In this document: positions 15,535 to 24,371 of the stretch, piece after piece | Layout of the letters: each line of letters starts with the position of its first letter | Numbering within the stretch: position 1 is the stretch's first letter | Origin: Paenibacillus sp. J23TS9 | Lineage (GTDB): Bacteria; Bacillota; Bacilli; Paenibacillales; Paenibacillaceae | Assembly (NCBI RefSeq): GCF_018403225.1 | Contig: NZ_BOSG01000002.1 | Location: 634,881-698,880, forward strand | Reading direction: 5' to 3' | DNA length: 64,000 bases | Made by a program: the position numbers and the translations under genes | Notes under the pieces: model-generated | The model's database searches: none | What the model was told of the DNA's origin: nothing | The model's input: only the letters and a program-made list of their open reading frames with translations

Positions 15535-18321
15535 TTAAACTTTCTTAAACTCAATCCAGTCGATTTGCAATCCTGGTTTGACGAAATCCAGCTTCAGTTC
15601 ATAAAGACCTGCTTCAAGCTTGATTTTAACAAGCTTCTGCTTGATCCATCTGCCGTCCGTACCGTTCGTTTGAATGGTCGTCATCGACTCATCGTTCAGC
15701 GTCACGTTGCATGCGCTTTGCGCAAGTTCGGATTCTGGAGACATGATGCGGACAATGATCCGGTACTCGCCGGCCTGATCCACCTTCACAACTGTCGTTC
15801 CGGCTGCAGCAGGCTTCACCTGGGCGTTATCGGACAAGGCTTGCGCTTCTGTTACCGGGAGGGACGGATCACCCGTGAATGTGGCAACCGCCTCTTCAAT
15901 CACCTGTTTGCGGGAGAAAACAGGCGCGTGCATTATAAATTCGCAAATGTTGATGGCGCTGCGCTGCAGTTCTCCGCGAGTCAGCGTACCGTTTGCCAGG
16001 GATTCCAGCGTATTATCATCCCACGCGTTGATTTCCGCGCCATAGTTCATGACCACCATGTACAGATCGTTTTGCGCGCGGACCATCCAATTTGTATTTT
16101 CCCGGTCCGCAGGGCCTCCGTTCACCACGTCATTCATAATGGCCCACCAGTCCGTCATCACGATGCCTTTGAATCCCCATTCTCCGCGAAGGATCGTGGT
16201 GTTCAAATCATAGTTTGACGCGGCCCAGTGTCCATTCACCGGATTGTAGGAGGTCATAATGGAGTTCGCTCCACCCTCTTTTACCGCGATTTCGAAGCCC
16301 TTCAGATAAATTTCCCGCAAGGCGCGCTCCGAGACGATAGCATCGACTTTGCTGCGATACTGCTCCTGGTTGTTGCAGGCAAAATGCTTCAGCGTCGCGT
16401 TCGAGCCGCCCTTCATGATCCCGCGCGTGCAGGCGGCAGCGAATGCCCCGGAAACGAGCGGATCCTCGGAAAAATATTCAAAGTTTCGGCCGTTAAGCGG
16501 ACTGCGGCGAATGTTGAGCCCGGGTCCTAGCAGTGCATCCACATGGTAGCCAAGCAGCTCGCGGCCTTCCAGGACATACAGCTCTTCAACGAGCTCCGTG
16601 TTCCAGGTAGCTGCAAGCAGCGTGCCGATCGCAACCTGTGTCGCCTTCTGTCCGCTGTCCATGCGGATCCCGGATGGGCCGTCAGCCGTGCATGCCACCG
16701 GAATGCCGTAATGAAGCAGATTATCGCTGACCCCACCGAAGGCAGATGCCGTACCCGGGGTCACCAGCGGACTGCTCATGCCTTCTCCTCGGACGATGAC
16801 CGCCAGATCTTGATCGCTAAGCTGCGCGATAAAGGTCTCCATGTTGACCTTTCCTTCATGCACGTCTCGCAATTTGTAGCCCTGATCGCCGGTTTGCGGA
16901 AGCGTCTTCGGCAGATTTTTTTCAATCCGATCCGCCATCGAAATGCTGCGCGTCGGCACCTCCGCATAGGTCAATTCATATGAGCCGTCTTCCTTACGGA
17001 CACCCGGCTTCATTCGCTTAAAGCTTTCGGTCGGCGCCATTGCCTCCTGCAGCTGCTTCACGACTTTAAGTTCTTCCACGACGTAACCGTCCTGTGCTTC
17101 GACGCCGATTTCCACGAGATCTCGGACGCTGCTTCCTGCAAACAAGCGGTACGTCCCGGCTTCTAGTACATATGCGGAAGGATGTCCCGTTACGCCGGCG
17201 TCATCATAAGAGGCCATGGCATGTGCCGGGAAGCTTATCGTAAGATGCTGCGATTCACCCGGCTGCAGTTCCTTGGTCTTGCCGAATGCGGCCAGTGCTT
17301 TGGCCGGTTGGCCCAGCATCCCTTGCGGCGCTGCCGCATAGATCTGGACGACCTCTTTTCCGGCATAAGTGGTTCCGATATTTTTAACCGTTACCCCGAC
17401 TTCAAGATACTCTTCTCCGTCCTTGGTGACTCGTTTGGCTTCCTCCGGCGATAGGCTAAATCCGGTATAGGACAAGCCGTAACCGAATTCGAACTGAACC
17501 TTATCCGGACAAAACGTCTCGAAGTAGCGGTATCCTACGTATATATCTTCCTCATAAAAATTTTTAAATTCATTGCCGTAATTGCGGGTCGACGGATAGT
17601 CTTCAATGGAATAAGCGATCGTATCCGTTAATTTGCCGCTCGGTGTCACTTCTCCAACCAGGACGTCGGCAATCGCGCTGCCGCCTTCCATGCCGCCCTG
17701 CCAAGAGTAGATGACACATGGAATCGGGTTCACGTAACTCTCATCGTTCAACCAGCTCATGTCGATAATGTTGGATACATTCAGCACAACGACGGTCTGC
17801 TCAAAATGAGCCGTCACCTGCTTCAGCATCGCTTTTTCTTCGGCCGTTAACAGATAGCTGCCCGGCTCATTTGCGTTATCCTGGTCCTCACCCGCCGTGC
17901 GTCCGATGACCACGATCGCCTTGGTGGAGATTTTTCTGGCTTCGGCCACCAGCTCATCGATCAAAGGCATTTCCTTTTGGTGCCACGGCTCTGCCGCCCA
18001 GCCGCCTCCGCCGTTATCGAAAGGATTTTGTTCAATCCATTGTTCATACACAGCCGCTAACTCTTCATTGACGATCATGTTTCTTTTGCTGCGCAGACCG
18101 TCCAGCAGATTGGTCGTATGCGTAACATGGACACTGCCTCCCGAACCTGTACCGCTGCGATAATAATTCACCTGCGTTCTGCCAAAAACTGAAACGTTTT
18201 CGGTTTGCTTAATGGGGAGAACATTCCCTTCATTTTTTAACAGTACGGCACCTTCTGCGGCTACCTTTCTGCTGAATTCGGAAAATCCTTCTAATGGGGC
18301 TCCAAATTTTTGTGTGCTCAA
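15535..18321 (-). CDS. GH3 glycosidase with circularly permuted domains and C-terminal CBM-like domain
   Basis: A 928-residue protein. The (alpha/beta)6 sandwich domain comes first (AAEGAVLLKNEGNVLPI near 25), then fibronectin III-like (FEFGYGLSYTGF...VTVKNIGTTYAGKEVVQIY). The TIM barrel follows (VACTADGPSGIRMD, GPGLNIRRSPLNGRNFEYFSEDP, then VMTDWWA with the nucleophile Asp at 724). About 85 residues after this resemble a CBM6/35 carbohydrate-binding domain. Most GH3 enzymes have the barrel first; this order is known from some Ruminococcus and Clostridium beta-glucosidases. No signal peptide, so it probably acts on imported oligosaccharides. TTG 18321 is preferred because AGGAGG lies 7 bases upstream; the extra 41 codons look non-coding. 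Confidence 0.88.
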   Translation of the reverse strand: MSTQKFGAPLEGFSEFSRKVAAEGAVLLKNEGNVLPIKQTENVSVFGRTQVNYYRSGTGSGGSVHVTHTTNLLDGLRSKRNMIVNEELAAVYEQWIEQNPFDNGGGGWAAEPWHQKEMPLIDELVAEARKISTKAIVVIGRTAGEDQDNANEPGSYLLTAEEKAMLKQVTAHFEQTVVVLNVSNIIDMSWLNDESYVNPIPCVIYSWQGGMEGGSAIADVLVGEVTPSGKLTDTIAYSIEDYPSTRNYGNEFKNFYEEDIYVGYRYFETFCPDKVQFEFGYGLSYTGFSLSPEEAKRVTKDGEEYLEVGVTVKNIGTTYAGKEVVQIYAAAPQGMLGQPAKALAAFGKTKELQPGESQHLTISFPAHAMASYDDAGVTGHPSAYVLEAGTYRLFAGSSVRDLVEIGVEAQDGYVVEELKVVKQLQEAMAPTESFKRMKPGVRKEDGSYELTYAEVPTRSISMADRIEKNLPKTLPQTGDQGYKLRDVHEGKVNMETFIAQLSDQDLAVIVRGEGMSSPLVTPGTASAFGGVSDNLLHYGIPVACTADGPSGIRMDSGQKATQVAIGTLLAATWNTELVEELYVLEGRELLGYHVDALLGPGLNIRRSPLNGRNFEYFSEDPLVSGAFAAACTRGIMKGGSNATLKHFACNNQEQYRSKVDAIVSERALREIYLKGFEIAVKEGGANSIMTSYNPVNGHWAASNYDLNTTILRGEWGFKGIVMTDWWAIMNDVVNGGPADRENTNWMVRAQNDLYMVVMNYGAEINAWDDNTLESLANGTLTRGELQRSAINICEFIMHAPVFSRKQVIEEAVATFTGDPSLPVTEAQALSDNAQVKPAAAGTTVVKVDQAGEYRIIVRIMSPESELAQSACNVTLNDESMTTIQTNGTDGRWIKQKLVKIKLEAGLYELKLDFVKPGLQIDWIEFKKV

Positions 18322-18690
18322 AGTATTCCCTCCTGGTTGAATGTCTCTAATCTCTATATATTTAAAAGCTATGTAAAAAAAGGCCATGGACGACTTTCGC
18401 ATTCCTGTATGTTTCTCCATATGAAAAGGAATATAGGACGTCAAACCATCTTGTATATCAAAGCATCAGTAAATCGTGTGACAGCAAACTTTGAATCCAA
18501 TTTATATAGTATCATAGCAACAGATTGTACAGAAGCAAATAAAATCGGTTACAAATTCTATCTCCTCCAGGGAAAATAGACCTGTCTGATTCGGACTCTC
18601 TGTGTGGATCCCCATTTTTTTCATGAAAATATAAACCGGGCTGTAACGAATACAGCCATTTTCGGATATATCGCTTAAGGAGGTGAATGA
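18322..18690. other. Divergent intergenic region with possible ECF promoter
   Basis: No gene is seen. Before the sigma factor gene, plus-strand TGTAAC (18642-18647) stands about 15 bases from CGGATA (18663), similar to ECF promoters such as those used by SigX. The -35 overlaps a GGCTGT/ACAGCC hairpin (18639-18657). Autoregulation by the neighbouring sigma factor is a guess. Confidence 0.35.
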
Positions 18691-19434
18691 ATGCAGGACA
18701 CCGAGGAACTCTACAGGGAATATTCGACGCAAGTATATAAGTTCGTGTTCAGTTTGTGTCATAGCCACTTGCTGGCGGAAGAGATCACCCAGGAAACCTT
18801 TTATAGAGCCGTAAAGTCCATACATAGATACGACGGAACCTGCAAGGTGTATGTCTGGCTGTGTCAAATTGCCAAGCATGTGTGGTATCAGGAACTGGCT
18901 AAGCAAAAAAAGAGAAAAGACGACGCCTTCATAGACACGCCCTTAGTCGATCCGGTTTCCCCGGAGTCTCAGTTCATCCTGGCTCAAAATAAAATGGAAT
19001 TATATAAGCAGCTTCATTCCCTAGAACCCAATACCAAAGAAGTCATGTACCTGCGCATGACCGGCGAATTCAGCTTTCGGGAGATTGGCGAAATTCTTGG
19101 AAGGGACGAAACGTGGGCAAGAGTGACCTTTTACCGCGGAATGCCGCCAGTATTACCAGCAGATGACGGAGCCGCTCGATTCGAGCCTACCCATCCTAGC
19201 TGCGGAAGAAGTAGAGAAACTCGATTACCTCAAAAAAGTGAGAAAAAAGAACAAACAGACGCTCATCCTTTCCATTTTTGCCGTACTTGTGCTGGTCATG
19301 GCCGTCATCGGACTTTTTGCCATCGGTCTACCGGTGTCCTCCAAGGATGTAAAAATATCTTATCAGAATGTCAACGATCGTTTAGAAGTTCATTTAACGC
19401 TGGAAAACGGCAAGGATTTGATATTCTCGAATAA
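18691..19434 (+). pseudogene. ECF-type sigma factor fused out of frame to its anti-sigma gene by deletion
   Basis: Residues 1-150 are a normal sigma-70-family ECF factor: region 2 (VYKFVFSLCHSHLLAEEITQETFYRAV) and region 4 with its helix-turn-helix (EFSFREIGEILGRDETWARVTFYRG). After Arg-Gly at about 19140 the frame reads into the following anti-sigma gene in the wrong phase and adds about 97 junk residues (Cys/His/Arg-rich, no domain) before stopping. The usual short basic tail after FYRGK is gone. The sigma domains themselves are intact, so activity may remain. AAGGAGGTG lies 5 bases before ATG 18691, so the 5' end is authentic. Confidence 0.75.
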
Positions 19435-19645
19435 AAGCAAATTCATTTATGATGAACATCATAACGTTGTAGGATATGAGACTCGTTACATACCGAAAGG
19501 CGTATTCCACAATCCGTTCGATGATGTAGGAAAGGAGATAATGCTGGGGATGCAAAATCAAGCCTCATCAGATTATAAGAGTACCTTCATTCTGGAGTTT
19601 AAAGATAAAACGATGACGTTTGTGGATGGAAATTTGGTTGAGTGA
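19163..19645 (+). pseudogene. Anti-sigma factor remnant lacking its zinc-binding N-terminus
   Basis: In frame +1 relative to the sigma gene, the sequence before ATG 19163 reads AECRQYYQQM, the end of a zf-HC2 anti-sigma domain (the last Cys of the motif). The first 35-40 residues, with the His and Cys that bind zinc and hold sigma, are missing. What remains is a linker, one transmembrane helix (TLILSIFAVLVLVMAVIGLFAIGL) and an extracytoplasmic domain of about 110 residues. The ATG has no good ribosome binding site. It may be translated poorly or not at all, leaving the sigma factor without membrane-bound control. Confidence 0.7.
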
Positions 19646-19655
19646 CATTCTGACC

Positions 19656-19696
19656 AACCAGTCTTCGGAAACTGATCCGATGGCTGGTTATTTTTT
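19656..19696 (+). terminator. Terminator after the sigma/anti-sigma locus
   Basis: AACCAG (19656-19661) pairs with CTGGTT (19684-19689), with an inner TCGG/CCGA stem, followed by ATTTTTTATTTT. Confidence 0.75.
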
Positions 19697-19817
19697 ATTT
19701 TCAACTAGCATCCTTACAACAACTTCCAGCCCGAGTTAATCCTCCATTTACAAATGGAGTGTATACTAATCGTTAAGAAAGGTGACGATAACATGCACCT
19801 AAAGAAAGGAGATTCAT

Positions 19818-20447
19818 ATGGGAATTCATACGTATTTTCAATCGCTAAATGACCTTGAGCGCATTATTCGCTGTCCCGGCAAATTCAAATTCGAAGAGCA
19901 CAGCGTATCCGCCCATTCCTGGAAGGTTGTGCAATATGCCAAAACACTAGCCGACATTGAGGAATCGAATGGAGTCGACATCGACTGGAAAAAGCTATAC
20001 GAGATCACGAGCAGCCATGACTACGGAGAGATTTTCATCGGGGATATCAAGACGCCTGTAAAGCATCATTCCCTGGAGCTTCGGGCCATGCTGCAGCAAG
20101 TGGAGGAAGGCATGGTCGCCCATTTCATCGACGAGCATATTCCGGAGGAATTCAAGCCGATTTTTCGCAGACAGCTGCGCGAAGGCAAGGACGATTCCGT
20201 TGAAGGACGAATCCTCGAGGTTGCGGACAAAATGGATCAAGTCTATGAGGCTTTTGCAGAACTTGCGCGCGGCAACACCGAAAAGGAATTCATCGTCATG
20301 TATCGTAATGCCCTGATCAAAATCAAAAGCATCGAGCTGCACTGCGTAGACTATTTCTTGCAGTATATTTTGCCCGATTTGGTTCGCGAAGGATCCCGTT
20401 CCCCGATCAATATTGAACAAATCACGAACGAAGCTCTTTCCTCATAA
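19818..20447 (+). CDS. HD-domain phosphohydrolase, YfbR-like
   Basis: A 209-residue HD-domain protein. The metal ligands are visible as SVSAHSW near residue 31 (first His), SSHDYGEIFIGDIKTP near 65 (HD pair) and ADKMDQVYEAF near 135 (last Asp). This is the YfbR/YwcD layout; E. coli YfbR is a 5'-deoxynucleotidase on dNMPs. Substrate here is inferred only. AAAGGAG lies 8 bases before the ATG. It is monocistronic; downstream DNA lacks a hairpin and is G-poor. Confidence 0.85.
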   Translation: MGIHTYFQSLNDLERIIRCPGKFKFEEHSVSAHSWKVVQYAKTLADIEESNGVDIDWKKLYEITSSHDYGEIFIGDIKTPVKHHSLELRAMLQQVEEGMVAHFIDEHIPEEFKPIFRRQLREGKDDSVEGRILEVADKMDQVYEAFAELARGNTEKEFIVMYRNALIKIKSIELHCVDYFLQYILPDLVREGSRSPINIEQITNEALSS

Positions 20448-20459
20448 TCTCTGCGCTCT

Positions 20460-20660
20460 TGTTACTCTTCTTTTTACTCCATTCCAACCCCTTTTCACTC
20501 ATATCCTTTCCTCTCTTTTCATTTCCAACTCCGTTCATCTCGCTTCATATCCTATTTACTCTCCAATATCCTTTTTCCCACTTTCCATTCTTAAGTATTT
20601 CTTCCGTTACGCACAAAATCCCCGCAAGTTCTTCTAGCTCCACGTTCCTTTTCATAGTTT
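20460..20660 (+). terminator. G-poor, C/T-rich tract after HD gene: possible Rho-dependent terminator
   Basis: From just past the HD gene stop, about 200 bases are almost only C, T and A. Between 20466 and 20600 only a handful of G occur. No stem-loop with a T run follows the gene. C-rich, G-poor, unstructured RNA after a stop codon is the known signature of Rho loading sites. The rest of the gap to 20840 holds no gene. Confidence 0.4.
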
Positions 20661-20840
20661 AATTTCTCCCTACATATCAACTTAAGAGATGCCTTCATTC
20701 CCCCATTTCCTATATTTCTCCCGCTCACCATTAACATTTTTGAATAAAAATTCCGAAATATTATTTAAATGTATTCTTATTATTTTGAAAATAAAAACCA
20801 GCAAGTCTAGCAACACCATACATACGAGGGGGAAAGGCCC

Positions 20841-22553
20841 ATGAAATGGATCGCCAATCAAAAAATATCGCACAAGATCAACAGCTTAATCGTACTTTCT
20901 TTGCTGTTTCTGGCTGTCATCGGAACAATCGGGTTCGCGTCTTTAAAGGCCGTCAATGCCAATGCGAAGGGAATGTACGAAGACAAGATGCTGCCGAATG
21001 AAGCATTAAGTCAACTCATTACGATCAGCACTCAAATCGATTCTTATCAAACCAAACTGATTTTGGGGGATGCCAGAGTGGATCGTGCCGGCACAACCGC
21101 TAAGCTTGACCAGCTTAAGCAGCAGGATGCAGCGACGAGAAAGCAGCTTGAGGGTTATGGAAAGAACGCCGTGGATCAGGATCTTTACAAACAGTATTTG
21201 AAGTTAGTCGATTTCGGTGAAAAGCATTACGCGCGCGTAAAAGAGCTGCTGAGCGAAAACAATGCGACGGAGGCCTACGTATACTATGATTTGAATTTCA
21301 GGACGAATATCGAAAGCATCGTAACCGTGTTAAGGCAAATGAAGTCCATAAATCTGGAAATCGCCGAGCAGTTTAATCAGCAGAATAGTAAGCAGGCCCG
21401 AAATATTATGGCTCTCGAGCTGATTGTCGTGCTGGCTGCGATCGTGATCTCCGGTACGGCAGGTCTATACATATCCCGCATGATTAACAAGCCGATTAAA
21501 GAGCTGCAGAAGGTAATGGCCATGGCGGAATCGGGTAACCTGGCGGTCAAGGGCAGCTATCAATCCAAGGATGAGTTAGGAGAACTTACGAAGAACTTTA
21601 ACGGCATGATTGGAGCGATTCGCGAAATGATTTCCAACATGACTGCACAATCATCCGTGATTGCCACCAATACCGAAAAACTGCTGTCTAATGCCGAAAC
21701 GATGACCCTGCATTCTTCCCACAATGCCGAAGAGCTGCAGGAGGTCGCATCGCAGGCAGTCATCCAATCCCACAGCATTCAGGAGAGCAGCCGAGCCGTG
21801 GAGGAAATGGCCGCCGGAGTTCAAAAGATTACGGAAGCCACCGCATCCGTTGCGGACTTTGCCAATCATTCCTCCAAACAGGCCGACACGGGCAGCGTGC
21901 GGATCGAGCGTATTCATGGCCAGATGAACGCCATTCTGCTGAGCTCGAAAGAAACGGAGGAAGTGATCCGCACCTTCCATCAGCAGACCGAGGAAATCGG
22001 AAAAGCCGTGCATACGATTCAGGAGATCGCGGAGGAAGTCAACATCCTGTCGCTGAACGCTTCTATCGAAGCGGCCCGAGCCGGCGAATACGGGAGAGGA
22101 TTTGCCGTGGTGGCAGAGGAAGTGAAAAGATTGGCAGACCACTCCAAACAATCCTCCCTGGACATTGTGACCATCGTGAACCGGATTCAGGAGCGCTCCT
22201 CGCATGCGGTCATGCTCGTCGATAAGGAACAGCACGAGGTGCAGCAGGGCATGACGGAGATGCACGCAGCCAAAATCGCCTTTGAAGAAATCAATGCGTC
22301 CGTACAGCAGCTGACTGAGCAGTTGCATGAAGTGTCGGCCTCCGCGGAGGAAATTTCAGCAAGCACGGAAGAGGTGACGGCTACGCTTCTCCATTTGAAT
22401 GGAGCAATCGAACAATCGTCGAACCAAACGGTGCATGTTGCCCAATCGACGAACGAACAAGTAACCGTCATTCAGCATATGAAGGATGATGTGCATGACC
22501 TCAGCGGGGTCGCGGTCGAGCTTCAAGTGCTGGCAGGGAAGTTCAAGCTATAA
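20841..22553 (+). CDS. Methyl-accepting chemotaxis protein
   Basis: A 570-residue receptor. TM1 (about 13-35) and TM2 (about 188-212) flank a periplasm-side four-helix-bundle (4HB_MCP) domain of about 150 residues. A HAMP domain follows ([26 protein letters not shown]). The long cytoplasmic coiled coil has the conserved hairpin [31 protein letters not shown] near 395-425, which binds CheA and CheW. The ligand domain is of the small-molecule type; the attractant is unknown. GAGGGGGAAAG lies before ATG 20841. It stands alone, with no che genes nearby. Confidence 0.95.
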   Translation: MKWIANQKISHKINSLIVLSLLFLAVIGTIGFASLKAVNANAKGMYEDKMLPNEALSQLITISTQIDSYQTKLILGDARVDRAGTTAKLDQLKQQDAATRKQLEGYGKNAVDQDLYKQYLKLVDFGEKHYARVKELLSENNATEAYVYYDLNFRTNIESIVTVLRQMKSINLEIAEQFNQQNSKQARNIMALELIVVLAAIVISGTAGLYISRMINKPIKELQKVMAMAESGNLAVKGSYQSKDELGELTKNFNGMIGAIREMISNMTAQSSVIATNTEKLLSNAETMTLHSSHNAEELQEVASQAVIQSHSIQESSRAVEEMAAGVQKITEATASVADFANHSSKQADTGSVRIERIHGQMNAILLSSKETEEVIRTFHQQTEEIGKAVHTIQEIAEEVNILSLNASIEAARAGEYGRGFAVVAEEVKRLADHSKQSSLDIVTIVNRIQERSSHAVMLVDKEQHEVQQGMTEMHAAKIAFEEINASVQQLTEQLHEVSASAEEISASTEEVTATLLHLNGAIEQSSNQTVHVAQSTNEQVTVIQHMKDDVHDLSGVAVELQVLAGKFKL

Positions 22554-22710
22554 AAGACCTGAATTCCGGACGGACTATTGGAAAATGGTTGTTCAGTTGT
22601 TGGAATGAGTTGACGAATTGAGCTATCGCTTAATGATGCATTATCACTCCGTTTCCAGCGAATACTAACGACGCAATGAATAATTTCTCAGTCGTTAGGA
22701 GCTAAGCGCG

Positions 22711-24204
22711 ATGAACAGCCATGAAAAACATAAGTATCAATGGCCGCTGATCGGCAAACGGTCGAAGCCTAAACTGCATCAAGACGACATTACCATCGTC
22801 GACGCGAGCATGGCGAGAAAAGCCGTGGTCGCCACGGCCCTGGGCAACGCGATGGAATGGTTCGACTTCGGCATCTATTCTTATCTTGCCGTCGTGATCG
22901 GAAAGGTTTTCTTCCCTTCCTTGAGCGGCTCCGTGCAGCTGATTTATACATTCGCTACGTTTTCCATTGCTTTTGTCGTCAGGCCTTTTGGCGGATTGTT
23001 CTTCGGACGCCTTGGAGACCGCTGGGGGCGCAAAAAAGTGCTCACCATAACGCTGCTGATGATGGCCATCTCCACCCTCTGCATCGGTCTCATTCCAAGC
23101 TACGCATCGATCGGAGTAACCGCATCGGTATTACTCTTGCTGGCCCGGCTGGTACAGGGCTTCTCCACCGGGGGCGAGTATTCGGGAGCGATGACCTTTA
23201 TCGCCGAGTCGACGCCCGACAAAAGGAGGGGCTTCCTATCCAGCGGACTGGAAGTGGGAACCTTGATCGGTTACATTGCCGGCTCCGGATTGGTCACGCT
23301 GCTGACCTACCTTCTCGGTTCCGAGCAAATGGTGGCTTGGGGCTGGAGAATTCCCTTTTTCGTTGCGGCTCCGATTGGTTTGGTCGGGCTCTATCTCCGC
23401 AGACATTTGGAGGAAACGCCTGCTTTTGAAGCAATGGAGAAGGCAAAGGATGAGAACAAGCCGAAGGTACCGCTCAGAGAGCTGTTCTCGAAGCATTGGA
23501 AGGTCATGCTGATCTGCACCGTGCTGGTCTTTTTCTTTAATGTCGTCGATTATATGATACTATCCTATATGCCTTCGCATCTGACCGCCGTGCTGGGTTA
23601 CGGGGAAGCCGAAGGACTTCTCCTGATTCTGATCGTCATGTTTATCATGATTCCGATCGTGCTAGCCATGGGTTATTTCAGCGACCGGATCGGCAACAAA
23701 CGAATTATGCAGATCGGGCTCGCGGGACTGCTGGTGCTCTCGCTTCCGGCTTTTTTATGGATTGGCAGCGGCAAGCTTGGGCTCGTGTTTCTGGGGCTGC
23801 TGATTCTGGCCGTGTTCCTTACCTGTTTCGAAGGAACGATGCCCTCCGTACTGCCTGCGCTGTTTTTTACCGATGTCCGTTATGGCCTTCTAGCGATTAC
23901 GTATAATATTTCGGCGTCCTTGTTCGGCGGCACGACCCCTCTCGTGATGGCCTGGTTGATTAATCTGACCAAGAACAACCTCGTTCCAGCCTATTTTCTG
24001 ATTGCCACGTCCATCATTGGCTTGGTCGTCGTGACACTGTGGTTTACCGAAACCTCAGGCAAAGCGCTTCGCGGCTCCCCGCCTGCCGTCACGGAGAAGC
24101 ATGAAATCAAAGAACTGCTGGATGAACCGGAAGAGGCGCTATGGTGGCATGAGGAACACGCCATGATTCAGGAGTCTGGAGCAGCTCCGGAGGAGAGGAA
24201 ATAG
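22711..24204 (+). CDS. proP: MFS metabolite/H+ symporter, ProP-like
   Basis: A 497-residue 12-helix major facilitator of the metabolite:H+ symporter family. Typical motifs are GNAMEWFDFGIYSYLAVV in helix 1, RPFGGLFFGRLGDRWGRKKVL in loop 2-3, and LLLLARLVQGFSTGGEYSGA in helix 4. The C-terminal 50 residues are acidic and cytoplasmic but do not form the antiparallel coiled coil that E. coli ProP uses for osmosensing. It likely imports proline/betaine or a dicarboxylate with protons; the substrate cannot be decided. AGGAG lies 9 bases before ATG 22711. Confidence 0.85.
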   Translation: MNSHEKHKYQWPLIGKRSKPKLHQDDITIVDASMARKAVVATALGNAMEWFDFGIYSYLAVVIGKVFFPSLSGSVQLIYTFATFSIAFVVRPFGGLFFGRLGDRWGRKKVLTITLLMMAISTLCIGLIPSYASIGVTASVLLLLARLVQGFSTGGEYSGAMTFIAESTPDKRRGFLSSGLEVGTLIGYIAGSGLVTLLTYLLGSEQMVAWGWRIPFFVAAPIGLVGLYLRRHLEETPAFEAMEKAKDENKPKVPLRELFSKHWKVMLICTVLVFFFNVVDYMILSYMPSHLTAVLGYGEAEGLLLILIVMFIMIPIVLAMGYFSDRIGNKRIMQIGLAGLLVLSLPAFLWIGSGKLGLVFLGLLILAVFLTCFEGTMPSVLPALFFTDVRYGLLAITYNISASLFGGTTPLVMAWLINLTKNNLVPAYFLIATSIIGLVVVTLWFTETSGKALRGSPPAVTEKHEIKELLDEPEEALWWHEEHAMIQESGAAPEERK

Positions 24205-24231
24205 ACCGGTTGCTTCGAGTTATTTTGATAT

Positions 24232-24274
24232 AAAAAACCACCGCTCCTCTTGTAGTAAGGAATGCGGTGGTTTT
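24232..24274. terminator. Repeated 43-bp terminator element, copy 1
   Basis: AAAACCACCGC and GCGGTGGTTTT arms enclose TCCTCTT...AAGGAAT. Follows the ProP-like gene by 30 bases. An almost identical 43-bp element occurs at 33935-33977. Confidence 0.85.
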
Positions 24275-24310
24275 CATCCAACCCAAGACATGCAGTGAAT
24301 CAATAAAACC

Positions 24311-24349
24311 AAACCAGCCTACTCTTCCGTGCGGAAAAGAGGCTGGTTT
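24311..24349 (-). terminator. Terminator of the dockerin/cohesin operon
   Basis: Stem AAACCAGCCT/AGGCTGGTTT with an inner TTCC/GGAA hairpin, then TTTGGTTTTATTG on the minus strand, 23 bases past the SLH protein stop. Confidence 0.85.
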
Positions 24350-24371
24350 GTTCTGTTAACCCCTGAATCGG

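Noticed and set aside
16228..16983. Plus-strand frames of 100-146 codons inside the GH3 gene
   Set aside because: Shadow frames opposite conserved GH3 motifs; no ribosome binding sites and no known domain.
20413..20662. Small plus-strand frames rich in Phe, Ser and Leu after the HD gene
   Set aside because: Composition simply reflects the C/T-rich, G-poor DNA; no start with a ribosome binding site.
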